Assembly (NCBI GenBank): GCA_900552115.1
Contig: URYP01000014.1
Coordinates: forward strand, 1 to 31,457
Length of the DNA: 31,457 bases
Source of the DNA: an uncultured Oscillospiraceae bacterium
Lineage (GTDB): Bacteria > Bacillota > Clostridia > Oscillospirales > Acutalibacteraceae
Direction: 5' to 3'
Positions 6,354-14,097 of the stretch are shown here, one piece after another. The number at the start of each line of letters is the position of its first letter. Positions within the stretch are counted from its first letter, which is position 1. Position numbers and translations under genes: made by a program. The notes under the pieces are model-generated. The model did not search any database. It was not told the DNA's origin and worked only from the letters and a program-made list of their open reading frames with translations.

Positions 6354-7622
6354 ATGTTTGTAGATGTAGCAACCATTCAGGTGCGCGCCGGCAACGGCGG
6401 CAACGGGGCGGTGGCGTTCCACCGCGAAAAATATGTGGCGTCCGGCGGGCCGGATGGCGGCGATGGCGGCGTGGGCGGCAATGTGATATTTGTCGCCGAC
6501 GACGGGGTTAGCACCCTGGCCGATTTTCGCTATAAACGCAAGTACGCGGCGGGAAACGGCGAGGATGGCGGCTCCAAACGCTGCTTTGGTAAAAAAGGCG
6601 GCGATTGTGTGATCCGGGTGCCCCGCGGCACCTTGATTTATGACAACGCAACCGGCCGCCTGATGGCGGACGTGTCAACGGACGAGCCGTTTGTGGCGGC
6701 ACGCGGCGGCCGGGGCGGCTGGGGCAATTCCCATTTTGCCACCCCCACCCGGCAGGCTCCCCGCTTTGCCAAACCGGGGATGCCCGGCGAGGCCTTTGAA
6801 CTGCGGCTGGAGCTCAAGCTGCTGGCCGACGTCGGGCTGGTCGGATTCCCCAATGTGGGCAAGTCCACCCTGGTATCGGTGGTGAGCGAGGCGAAACCGC
6901 AAATTGCCAATTACCACTTCACCACCATCACGCCGGTACTGGGCGTGGTGCGGGTGGCACAGGGCGCATCCTTTGTGATGGCGGACATTCCCGGCGTCAT
7001 CGAAGGGGCCAGCGAAGGCGTGGGCCTGGGGCACGATTTCCTGCGCCACGTGGAACGCTGCCGCCTGCTGGTGCACGTAGTGGATGTGGCGGGCAGCGAA
7101 GGCCGTGACCCAATCACCGATTTTGAGACGATCAATCGGGAACTGAAAACCTTTAATCCGGAGCTGGCTTCCCGTCCCATGGTGGTGGCCGGCAACAAAT
7201 GCGATCTCGCGAGCGACGAGCAGCTCGCGGCGTTTGAGCAGGCTATGAAGGAGCGCGGCTATCCCTACTTCCCCATCATGGCGCCCATCGCCCACGGCAC
7301 CGACGCGCTGGTTAATTTTTGCGCCGCGCGGCTGGCGCAGCTCCCGCCCATCCAGCGGTATGAGCCGGAACCGGAAGCGCTGCCGGAAACGCCGCCGGAT
7401 ACGCGGGCGGTGAATATCACCCGGCACGGAGACGTGTTCTTTGTCGAGGGAGCGTGGCTGCTGCAGGTGATGCGGTCGATCAACTTCGACGATTACGAAA
7501 GCCTGCAGTATCTGGAGAGGACGCTGCAGTCCGCCGGCGTGATCGACGCACTGCGGGAGGCGGGCGCCTCCGAGGGCGATACCGTGAGTATCTATGATTT
7601 TGAATTTGACTTTGTGGAATAA
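6354..7622 (+). CDS. obgE: GTPase ObgE/CgtA
   Basis: Obg is an essential GTPase for late large-subunit assembly and stress signalling. The 422 residues carry the glycine-rich Obg fold (AGNGGNGAVAFHREKYV at the start), the GTPase domain with G1 GFPNVGKST (164-172), G3 DIPG (211-214) and G4 NKCD (281-284), and a C-terminal OCT domain (about 345-422), which is typical of Gram-positive Obg. An AAAGGAG site precedes ATG 6354. It is followed after a few bases by mrnC. Confidence 0.98.
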   Translation: MFVDVATIQVRAGNGGNGAVAFHREKYVASGGPDGGDGGVGGNVIFVADDGVSTLADFRYKRKYAAGNGEDGGSKRCFGKKGGDCVIRVPRGTLIYDNATGRLMADVSTDEPFVAARGGRGGWGNSHFATPTRQAPRFAKPGMPGEAFELRLELKLLADVGLVGFPNVGKSTLVSVVSEAKPQIANYHFTTITPVLGVVRVAQGASFVMADIPGVIEGASEGVGLGHDFLRHVERCRLLVHVVDVAGSEGRDPITDFETINRELKTFNPELASRPMVVAGNKCDLASDEQLAAFEQAMKERGYPYFPIMAPIAHGTDALVNFCAARLAQLPPIQRYEPEPEALPETPPDTRAVNITRHGDVFFVEGAWLLQVMRSINFDDYESLQYLERTLQSAGVIDALREAGASEGDTVSIYDFEFDFVE

Positions 7623-7634
7623 AGAGGAATGAAA

Positions 7635-8030
7635 ATGGACAGACTGTATCCAGAAGAGGTGGACGTGCGGACGCTCAGCCCGCTGACGCTGGCTTTTGTG
7701 GGCGACGGGGTATACAGCCTCATGGTGCGGGAGAAACTGGCCAGCGAGGCCAACCGGCCCAACGGGGCGCTGCACAACATGGCGGTGCATCAGGTACGGG
7801 CCGAGGCCCAGGCCGCCGCCATGGAGCGGCTGCTGCCGCTCCTCTGTGAGGAGGAAGAGGCTGTCTACAAGCGGGGACGCAACGCGCATACCGCCCGCAG
7901 CGGCAACGATTACCACAAGGCCACCGGTTTGGAAGCCCTGTTCGGGTTTCTTTACCTGGCCGGGCGGATCGACCGCGTACGGGTGCTGTTTGCGGCCGCG
8001 GTAGAGGATGAACCAGCCTGCCTCATATAA
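7635..8030 (+). CDS. mrnC: Mini-ribonuclease III
   Basis: MrnC trims the 23S rRNA precursor ends in Gram-positive bacteria. It is an RNase III catalytic domain without the dsRNA-binding domain. The product has about 131 residues. Asp24 lies in the motif LAFVGDGVYS, and KRGRNAHTA and YHKATGLEALFGFLYL form the second part of the active site. ATG 7635 is preferred over ATG 7629 because AGAGG at 7623-7627 is seven bases away from it and only one base from the other. It is coupled to obgE upstream and yitT downstream. Confidence 0.93.
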   Translation: MDRLYPEEVDVRTLSPLTLAFVGDGVYSLMVREKLASEANRPNGALHNMAVHQVRAEAQAAAMERLLPLLCEEEEAVYKRGRNAHTARSGNDYHKATGLEALFGFLYLAGRIDRVRVLFAAAVEDEPACLI

Positions 8031-8045
8031 AAAGGAGGCGGCGTT

Positions 8046-8909
8046 ATGGCCGGCAACCGGCAAAACCTGAAAAAGAACGCGGTGGATGGCCTGCTCTATC
8101 TGCTGGGCACCTTCCTGTATGCGTTGTCGGTCAATGTTTTCACCGCGCCCAATCACATCGCGCCCGGCGGCGTGACGGGCCTGGCGACGGTGCTCAATTA
8201 CCTGTTTTCCCTGCCCATCGGCGTGATGATCTGGGCCATGAACCTGCCGCTGCTGATTACAAGCTGGTTTCGGCTGGGTAAGGATTTTACCATCCGCACG
8301 CTGGTGGCCACCACCATGACCGCTATTCTGGTGGATGGAACGGTGCCCTTTTTGCCGGTGTTTAAAGGCAACATGATCCTTACCTGCATTTTCGGCGGGC
8401 TGTTGTCCGGCGTGGGCCAGGCGCTGATTTTCATGCGGGGAGCGACCACCGGGGGCAGCGACGTGGTGGCCCGTCTGCTGGAAAAGAAATTCAGCGGCAT
8501 CCCCATCGGCCGGTTAATGCTGGCGGTGGACGGCATTGTGGTGGCCATTGCCGCCGTTGCTTACCGAGACGTGGAAAGCGCCCTGTACGCCATTTTGATG
8601 ATCTATGTGGCGTCCGAGGTGATCGATACGCTGGTTTACGGCCGCACCGGCGGCAAGATGCTGCTGATCATGTCCAGGGAACCGGACAGGATCACCAAGG
8701 CGATCTTTGCCAAAATGGAGCGGGGCCTGACGGTGCTGAAAGCCACCGGCGCCTATACCGGTGACGACCGGCAGGTGCTGCTCTGTGCGGTGAGTCGGTC
8801 GGAGGTGTATCCCCTGCGGATGCTGGTGGCGGAGATCGACCCCAAGGCGTTCATCATCATCTCCTCCGCCGACGAGGTGCGGGGACTGGGGTTTGCCTCG
8901 CATAAATAA
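8046..8909 (+). CDS. YitT family membrane protein (DUF2179 C-terminal domain)
   Basis: This is a YitT-family membrane protein of unknown function. The 287 residues have five or six hydrophobic segments over the first ~200 residues, with the family stretches APNHIAPGGVTGLATVLNYL and MRGATTGGSDVVARLL. A soluble DUF2179 domain (about 210-287) includes MERGLTVLKATGAYTGDDRQ and ends in DEVRGLGF. A strong AAAGGAGG site precedes ATG 8046. It appears to be the last gene of the obgE unit because a clear terminator follows. Confidence 0.92.
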   Translation: MAGNRQNLKKNAVDGLLYLLGTFLYALSVNVFTAPNHIAPGGVTGLATVLNYLFSLPIGVMIWAMNLPLLITSWFRLGKDFTIRTLVATTMTAILVDGTVPFLPVFKGNMILTCIFGGLLSGVGQALIFMRGATTGGSDVVARLLEKKFSGIPIGRLMLAVDGIVVAIAAVAYRDVESALYAILMIYVASEVIDTLVYGRTGGKMLLIMSREPDRITKAIFAKMERGLTVLKATGAYTGDDRQVLLCAVSRSEVYPLRMLVAEIDPKAFIIISSADEVRGLGFASHK

Positions 8910-8914
8910 AGAAG

Positions 8915-8946
8915 AAAAGCAGCCGTTTACGCGGCTGCTTTTTTTA
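8915..8946 (+). terminator. Intrinsic terminator after yitT
   Basis: AAAAGCAGCCG (8915-8925) and CGGCTGCTTTT (8932-8942) make an 11-bp stem with a six-base loop and a T run. Confidence 0.92.
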
Positions 8947-8988
8947 TTAGAACAAGTTGGTCTAAAAATGCCCGTGGCGGAGAAAGTG

Positions 8989-9029
8989 TGGTATTCTTAC
9001 TCTTGTCCATGCTGCATGGACAAGAGTAA
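8989..9029 (+). promoter_or_regulatory. Extended -10 promoter with a 15-bp palindrome at the predicted start site
   Basis: TGGTATTCT (8989-8997) fits an extended -10 element. It runs directly into a perfect inverted repeat: TTACTCTTGTCCATG (8997-9011), a CTG spacer, and CATGGACAAGAGTAA (9015-9029). The predicted start near 9004 falls inside the left arm, as expected for an operator or a 5'-end hairpin. No T run follows, so it is not a terminator. The promoter call is weak because no -35 is visible; the palindrome itself is certain. Confidence 0.5.
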
Positions 9030-9037
9030 AGGAAAGG

Positions 9038-9331
9038 ATGAAGTCCACTATGTTTATACGACAAGTAAAGCAGGCCAGATACGAGCAATTGGTACAAACC
9101 CTTACAGACAAGTCCCCTTCCCGCCCTTTGGACTGTAGTTACGATGTTCCAATGAAGGTAAACGATTTGCACTATACGGTTCGTGTTCAGCCGGAACGGC
9201 ATTGCCGTGTGGCGGTGTTGCAGGCCATACGTGTGACTCCTGACGGGGAAGCATGGCAGGGAGAACGTATCACAAGCGGCGCGATGCTGTCAGCTCTGCT
9301 GGAACTACTGCTCTATCAGGCGTGCCGGTAG
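9038..9331 (+). CDS. Unrecognised 97-residue protein
   Basis: No family was recognised. The ORF lies between two terminators and has its own palindrome-containing promoter region, so it is probably a real single-gene unit. The N-terminal 30 residues are basic (FIRQVKQARYEQLVQTL). The middle looks like beta strands (DLHYTVRVQPERHCRVAVLQAIRV), and the C-terminus may form a helix (SGAMLSALLELLLY). There is no signal peptide, membrane segment or helix-turn-helix. The start is either ATG 9038 (AGGA four bases upstream) or ATG 9050 (AGGA eleven bases upstream). Base use is less GC-rich than in neighbours, which could mean later acquisition. Confidence 0.6.
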   Translation: MKSTMFIRQVKQARYEQLVQTLTDKSPSRPLDCSYDVPMKVNDLHYTVRVQPERHCRVAVLQAIRVTPDGEAWQGERITSGAMLSALLELLLYQACR

Positions 9332-9357
9332 GCCGTCCCACATAGCGTCACAAAACC

Positions 9358-9383
9358 AGCCCGGACTTGTCCGGGCTTTTTTA
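9358..9383 (+). terminator. Intrinsic terminator after the 97-residue ORF
   Basis: AGCCCGGA and TCCGGGCT form an 8-bp stem with a CTTG loop, followed by a T run. Confidence 0.9.
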
Positions 9384-9452
9384 TCGTCATGCGGGGCCTT
9401 TCTACTACATATATATAAACCTGTACAGGAATAAACAGACGAGGTGTTGCGT

Positions 9453-10736
9453 ATGACCATCCATGTCGTGCAGGCCGGGGAAAACCTGCGCCAGATCGCG
9501 GAGCTTTATAATGTATCCGTACAGCGGCTGATCGCGGACAACGGTATTCTCAATCCCAACGCTCTGGTCGAGGGGCAGGCTCTGGTCGTTTTGATTCCCA
9601 CTCAAACCTATACCGTGCAGCCAGGCGACACGCTGGAGTCCATCGCGGCGCAGACCGGGGTCCCCGCCCTCACGCTGGTGCAGAATAACGTGGGACTTGT
9701 CACCGGCCGGCTGTACCCTGGCCAGACGCTGGCGCTGGCCTTTGAAGGTGCAAAAGAGGGGACGCTGGCCGTCACCGGCTACGCCTATCCGTTCATCAAC
9801 CGCGGTATCCTCGCCAACGCCCTGCCGTACCTCACCTATCTCACTATTTTCGGCTACGGATTTACGGTGGGCGGCGACCTGATTCCCGATAACGATGAAG
9901 AACTCATTGCCATTGCGGAGCAGTTTGGCGTCGGGCCGGTCATGCTGCTGTCCACCATTACTGAAAACGGTAAGTTCAGCACCGAACGGGCAACCGCCAT
10001 GCTGTCCAGCACGGCCGTGCAGGATCGACTGATCGGCAATATAGTGGCAAATATGAAAGAAAAAGGCTACATAGGGCTGGATATTGATTTTGAATTCGTG
10101 GACCCGGCCGTGAGGGAAAATTATATACGGTTTATTGAAGAAGCGACTCGCCGTCTCAATGCCGAGGGCTATTTTGTCAATGTCGATCTGGCGCCCAAAA
10201 CCTCCGCTGATCAACCGGGCCTGCTTTATGAAGCGCATAATTATGAACGTATCGGCGCTATTGCGGACACGGTGCTGATTATGACCTATGAATGGGGCTA
10301 TTCGGAGGGGCCGCCTATGGCGGTGGCGCCCTTACCCAATGTGGAGCGGGTGATAAACTATGCCCTGACAGCGATTCCCCGGGAAAAGATCAATATGGGA
10401 ATCCCCAATTATGGGTACGACTGGCCTCTGCCGTATGAACGAGGCGTCACCGTGGCTCGATCGCTGGGCAATCTGGAAGCGGTTCGGCTGGCGGAGCGGG
10501 TGCGGGCCAACATCTTGTTTGATGAGGAGGCGCAAAGTCCTTATTTCTACTACCGCGGCCCAGAAGGACGGGAACATGTGGTCTGGTTTGAGGATGCCCG
10601 CAGCATCCAAGGCAAGCTGAGGCTGGCTATGGGGAAAGGGCTGCGGGGCGTCTCCTATTGGAACCTGATGCGTGCTTTCCCCCAAAACTGGGCCGTATTG
10701 AACAGTTTGGTGAATATCATACGAATAAACGGGTAG
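9453..10736 (+). CDS. LysM-GH18 spore-lysis type glycosidase (SleL/YaaH family)
   Basis: This is a peptidoglycan-directed glycosidase of the SleL/YaaH/CwlE group, usually found in the spore cortex or coat and active in germination. The ~427 residues start with two LysM repeats (about 3-47, HVVQAGENLRQIAELY; and 51-94, YTVQPGDTLESIAAQ). A GH18 barrel follows with the catalytic D-x-D-x-E as Asp210, Asp212 and Glu214 (LDIDFEF) and the typical VLIMTYEWGYSEGPP strand. There is no signal peptide, as is usual for spore-coat members. ATG 9453 follows GACGAGG by about eight bases; a GTG at 9444 overlaps that site. It implies the host forms spores. Confidence 0.9.
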   Translation: MTIHVVQAGENLRQIAELYNVSVQRLIADNGILNPNALVEGQALVVLIPTQTYTVQPGDTLESIAAQTGVPALTLVQNNVGLVTGRLYPGQTLALAFEGAKEGTLAVTGYAYPFINRGILANALPYLTYLTIFGYGFTVGGDLIPDNDEELIAIAEQFGVGPVMLLSTITENGKFSTERATAMLSSTAVQDRLIGNIVANMKEKGYIGLDIDFEFVDPAVRENYIRFIEEATRRLNAEGYFVNVDLAPKTSADQPGLLYEAHNYERIGAIADTVLIMTYEWGYSEGPPMAVAPLPNVERVINYALTAIPREKINMGIPNYGYDWPLPYERGVTVARSLGNLEAVRLAERVRANILFDEEAQSPYFYYRGPEGREHVVWFEDARSIQGKLRLAMGKGLRGVSYWNLMRAFPQNWAVLNSLVNIIRING

Positions 10737-10749
10737 AGGGAACGATTAT

Positions 10750-10797
10750 AGAGGGAAACGCATTGTTTCATGTGAAACAATGCGTTTCCCTCTTTTC
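10750..10797 (+). terminator. 21-bp hairpin terminator with an embedded parS-like core
   Basis: Two perfectly complementary 21-base arms (10750-10770 and 10773-10793) have a two-base centre and are followed by TTTTC. It lies 13 bases after the GH18 stop codon. The central 16 bases (10764-10779) are a near-perfect parS sequence. Confidence 0.75.
10764..10779. other. parS-like centromere site 1 (one mismatch)
   Basis: TGTTTCATGTGAAACA differs from the bacterial parS consensus TGTTTCACGTGAAACA only at position 8. It lies about 90 bases upstream of parA, a common place for parS, and in the core of the preceding terminator hairpin. Binding by the adjacent ParB is expected but not shown. Confidence 0.7.
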
Positions 10798-10812
10798 TAT
10801 TACCAGAAGGTG

Positions 10813-10821
10813 TGCTATAAT
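10813..10821 (+). promoter_or_regulatory. Extended -10 promoter for parA-parB
   Basis: TGCTATAAT fits the extended -10 consensus TGnTATAAT. The -35 position (TTTTCT, 10793-10798) is poor and overlaps the tail of the preceding hairpin. The site is about 50 bases upstream of the parA start. Confidence 0.6.
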
Positions 10822-10868
10822 AAAAAATATGTTAAACTGGGATAGAAGTTTAGGAAGGGCGGAACACC

Positions 10869-11630
10869 ATGGGAAAGATAATGGCCGTTGTCAACCAAAA
10901 AGGCGGCGTGGGCAAAACCACTACCACCGTGAATTTGATTGCGGCGCTGGGAGAAAAGAAACAGAAAGCCCTGTTGGTAGACATCGACCCGCAGGCGAAC
11001 GCGACCAGCGGCCTGGGGGTGGACAAGCGGGAGACGGAGGTCACCACCTACGATGTGTTGATTGGCTCCGCCAAACCGGCGGATATCGTGCTTCATACGG
11101 CGTTTGAAGGGGTGGATTTGATGCCCTCCGGCATAGCCCTGGCGGGAGCTGAGGTGGAAATGGTGGAGCTGCCCCGGCGGGAGGGACGGTTAAAGGCCGC
11201 CCTGGCAGAACTGCGGGACCAGTACGATTACATTCTGATTGACTGTCCCCCTTCCCTGGGATTGCTGACCCTGAACGCGCTGTGCGCCGCGGATACCCTG
11301 TTGGTACCAATTCAGTGTGAATATTACGCGCTGGAGGGTCTTTCCCAGCTGATGACGACGGTACGGCAGGTAAAACGGCTTTATAACGAACCGCTGGAAT
11401 TGGAGGGCGTGGTCATGACCATGTACGACAAACGCCTGAACCTGACGCGGCAGGTAACCAGGGAAGTGGAAAAATATTATCCCCGCAAAGTGTTTTCCAC
11501 GGTGATCCCCCGCACGGTGCGGCTGTCGGAAGCCCCCAGCTTTGGGCAGCCGATCAATTATTATGACCATGCTTCCAAAGGTGCGCGGGCTTACCGCAAG
11601 CTGGCGGATGAAATACTGAAGAAAAAGTAA
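10869..11630 (+). CDS. parA: Chromosome-partitioning ATPase ParA/Soj
   Basis: ParA/Soj is a deviant-Walker ATPase that works with ParB-parS in origin segregation and, in Bacillus, also modulates DnaA. The 253 residues include the deviant Walker A KGGVGKTT (11-18), DIDPQANATSGLG (about 38-50), Walker B ILIDCPPSLG and PRTVRLSEAPSFGQP near the end. AGGAAGGGCGG precedes ATG 10869. parB starts 12 bases after its stop. Confidence 0.96.
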   Translation: MGKIMAVVNQKGGVGKTTTTVNLIAALGEKKQKALLVDIDPQANATSGLGVDKRETEVTTYDVLIGSAKPADIVLHTAFEGVDLMPSGIALAGAEVEMVELPRREGRLKAALAELRDQYDYILIDCPPSLGLLTLNALCAADTLLVPIQCEYYALEGLSQLMTTVRQVKRLYNEPLELEGVVMTMYDKRLNLTRQVTREVEKYYPRKVFSTVIPRTVRLSEAPSFGQPINYYDHASKGARAYRKLADEILKKK

Positions 11631-11642
11631 GGAGGGGCGGAT

Positions 11643-12518
11643 ATGGCGGCACCAAAAGGCGGCCTTGGAAAAGGGCTTGAGGCCCTGTTTAAAGAAAATA
11701 CGGCGGATGAGGGCCAGATTATCACCGTAAGACTGTCTGAGATAGAGCCCAACCGGGAGCAGCCGCGTAAGCAGTTCGATGAAGCGGCGCTGGCGGAACT
11801 GTCCGATTCCATTGCCCAGCACGGCATCATTCAACCGCTGTTAGTGCGGCCGTTGGCCGTCGGCGGCTATCAGTTGGTCGCGGGTGAGCGGCGCTGGCGC
11901 GCGGCTCGTATGGCCGGACTGACCGAAGCGCCGGTGGTGATTCGGGAAATGGGAGACCAAGAGGCTGCGGAACTGGCGATGATTGAAAATCTGCAGCGGG
12001 AAGATCTAAATCCCATGGAAGAGGCCCGCGGCTACCAATCACTGATGGATGGATACGGGCTGACACAGGAGGAAACAGCCAGGGTGGTCAATAAATCGCG
12101 GCCAGCCGTCGCCAACGCCCTGCGGCTGCTCAACCTGCCGGATACGGTAGCGGAGATGGTGCTGGCCGGCCGGTTGTCGGCGGGTCACGCACGGGCGCTG
12201 CTGGCATTTCCCACACCGGAACAGCAGGAAGCCATGGCTATCAAGGCAGAGGAGGAACGCTTATCGGTGCGGGAGCTGGAGAAACGCGCCAAAGAGGCGG
12301 GGTCCCGTCGGGTTGTTTCACGTGAAACAGCGGACAAGCTGTTCACCGGCGATAGTTTTTACAGCGAAGTGGAACTGGCGCTGAAGGAACAGTTGGGCCG
12401 CAAGGTAAAAGTGCAGAAGAACGCCAAAGGAGCGGGTACCCTGCAACTGGAATTTTACAGCCAAGAGGATTTGCAGGAGCTGGCCAACCGGTTATATGGC
12501 CGCCCGGCGGTTGGCTGA
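11643..12518 (+). CDS. parB: Chromosome-partitioning protein ParB/Spo0J
   Basis: ParB is a CTP-dependent clamp that loads at parS and spreads on DNA near the origin. Its 291 residues begin with GGLGKGLEALF, which fits a ParA-interacting tail. The CTP-binding ParB/Srx domain has GERRWRAARMAGL and ENLQREDLNPMEEA, a helix-turn-helix region contains QEETARVVNKSRPAVANALRLL, and a C-terminal dimerisation domain follows. A GGAGGG site precedes ATG 11643. A perfect parS lies inside its own coding sequence, as in B. subtilis spo0J. Confidence 0.96.
   Translation: MAAPKGGLGKGLEALFKENTADEGQIITVRLSEIEPNREQPRKQFDEAALAELSDSIAQHGIIQPLLVRPLAVGGYQLVAGERRWRAARMAGLTEAPVVIREMGDQEAAELAMIENLQREDLNPMEEARGYQSLMDGYGLTQEETARVVNKSRPAVANALRLLNLPDTVAEMVLAGRLSAGHARALLAFPTPEQQEAMAIKAEEERLSVRELEKRAKEAGSRRVVSRETADKLFTGDSFYSEVELALKEQLGRKVKVQKNAKGAGTLQLEFYSQEDLQELANRLYGRPAVG
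12314..12329. other. parS centromere site 2 (perfect match, inside parB)
   Basis: TGTTTCACGTGAAACA matches the parS consensus at all 16 positions. It encodes part of the VSRET segment of ParB, so the protein sequence there is constrained by the DNA site. Confidence 0.92.
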
Positions 12519-12551
12519 CTAGACATATAAAGAGAAAGGAAAGAACGATAT

Positions 12552-13829
12552 ATGTTGGATATAAAAGTGGTCCGGACGGAACCGGAACGGGTCAAAGAGG
12601 CCATGCGCAGCCGTAACAAGGACATGGATGCGGAGGTGGACCGTGTTCTGGCCATCGATGCCCAGCGCCGAGAGCTCAGCACCCAGGCGGACGCGCTGAA
12701 AGCCGAGCAGAACCAGGCCAGCAAAACCATTCCCCAGATCAAAAAAGAGGGCGGCGACATTTCCGCCATTATGGAGCGTATGAAACGGCTGTCCGAGGAA
12801 GTCAAAGGGCTGGACGGACAGATTGCGGGACTGGAGACGGAGCAGCGGAATATATTGCTTTCCATTCCCAATATTCCGCATGAAAGCGTTCCTTATGGCA
12901 AGGACGATAAGGAAAATCAGGATATGCGGCACTGGGGTGAGCCGACGAGCTTCGATTTTGAGCCGCAGCCGCATTGGGACCTGGGTGCCCGGCTTGGGAT
13001 ACTGGATCCGGAAACGGCGGCCAAGGTAACCGGGGCGCGTTTCCATTTCTATAAAGGGCTGGGTGCGCGGCTGGAACGGGCGATTATCAATTTTTTCCTA
13101 AATACCCATACGCAGAATGGATACACCGAAATTCTGCCGCCATTTATGGTCAACCGTGCCTCCATGACGGGAACCGGCCAGCTGCCGAAGTTTGAAGAAG
13201 ACGCATTTAAACTGGCAAACGAGGATTACTTTTTAATCCCCACCGCTGAGGTGCCGGTTACCAACATGCACCGGGATGAAATTCTCGACGGCAGTCAACT
13301 CCCCCTTAAATATTGTGCCTATTCCGCTTGCTTTCGTGCCGAAGCGGGTTCAGCTGGACGCGATACCCGCGGACTGATCCGCCAGCATCAGTTTAATAAA
13401 GTGGAACTGGTAAAATTTGTAGACCCGGATACCAGCTACGAAGAGCTGGAAAAACTGACGCGGGATGCGGAAAAAGTATTGCAGCTTCTGGGCCTGCCCT
13501 ATCGCGTAGTGACTTTGTCTACCGGCGACCTCGGGTTTTCCAGCGCCAAGACCTATGACATCGAAGTGTGGATGCCCTCCTATGGCCGTTATGTGGAAAT
13601 TTCCAGTTGTTCTAATTTTGAAGACTACCAGGCCCGCCGCGCGGCCATCCGCTTTAAGAACGGCCCCAAAGAAAAAGCGCGTCTGGTGCATACGCTCAAT
13701 GGTTCCGGTGTAGCGGTCGGCCGCACGGTAGCGGCCATTATGGAGAACTACCAGAACGGGGACGGGTCTGTGACCGTGCCCGAGGTGCTGAGACCGTATA
13801 TGGGTGTGGACGTGATCCGTCGCGGCTAA
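12552..13829 (+). CDS. serS: Seryl-tRNA synthetase
   Basis: SerS charges tRNA-Ser. The 425 residues have the N-terminal coiled-coil arm (about 30-105) that grips the long variable arm of the tRNA. The class II catalytic core follows, with motif 2 around FRAEAGSAGRDTRGLIRQHQF and motif 3 around LNGSGVAVGRTVAAIMENYQ. AAAGGAAAG precedes ATG 12552. It follows parB by 33 bases and may be read through from it. Confidence 0.97.
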   Translation: MLDIKVVRTEPERVKEAMRSRNKDMDAEVDRVLAIDAQRRELSTQADALKAEQNQASKTIPQIKKEGGDISAIMERMKRLSEEVKGLDGQIAGLETEQRNILLSIPNIPHESVPYGKDDKENQDMRHWGEPTSFDFEPQPHWDLGARLGILDPETAAKVTGARFHFYKGLGARLERAIINFFLNTHTQNGYTEILPPFMVNRASMTGTGQLPKFEEDAFKLANEDYFLIPTAEVPVTNMHRDEILDGSQLPLKYCAYSACFRAEAGSAGRDTRGLIRQHQFNKVELVKFVDPDTSYEELEKLTRDAEKVLQLLGLPYRVVTLSTGDLGFSSAKTYDIEVWMPSYGRYVEISSCSNFEDYQARRAAIRFKNGPKEKARLVHTLNGSGVAVGRTVAAIMENYQNGDGSVTVPEVLRPYMGVDVIRRG

Positions 13830-13834
13830 GGTGC

Positions 13835-13858
13835 GTCCCCCGTCCTTTGACGGGGGAC
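13835..13858 (+). terminator. Hairpin after serS, possible terminator
   Basis: GTCCCCCGTC (13835-13844) and GACGGGGGAC (13849-13858) form a perfect 10-bp stem with a four-base loop. No T run follows, so it may stabilise the 3' end rather than terminate by itself. Confidence 0.45.
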
Positions 13859-14003
13859 CAAGCGCAGCAGAACATATGTTTACAGCAATCTTTGCGCAGT
13901 AAAGCAGTATTAAACATCAAAAAACGACTGTAAATAACGGAAAATAGGTGAAATAGCACATAGCCCATGTAGAATGTTTAGAGGTTTCGCCGAATGAATT
14001 TTC

Positions 14004-14032
14004 TTGAAAACGGACAAGCGATTTGTTACAAT
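14004..14032 (+). promoter_or_regulatory. Sigma-A promoter for the GH3 gene
   Basis: TTGAAA (14004-14009) and TACAAT (14027-14032) are 17 bases apart. The -10 is also preceded by TG in the extended position. TTGAAAACGGACAA, overlapping the -35, resembles half of a CcpA (cre) site, but too many consensus positions differ for a call. A 10-bp palindrome, AACATATGTT, lies further upstream near 13871. Confidence 0.75.
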
Positions 14033-14097
14033 GAAACTGTCTATAGGACTGACATTTCCATCTTGGAAACGTGGAAATTGGAAAAGGAGAATGAAGT

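Noticed and set aside
8997..9029. 15-bp palindrome as transposon end or terminator
   Set aside because: No matching second copy, transposase or T run is nearby; an operator or leader hairpin is the simpler reading.
14004..14018. CcpA cre site at the GH3 promoter
   Set aside because: Only the left half fits the consensus; two or three conserved positions in the right half differ.
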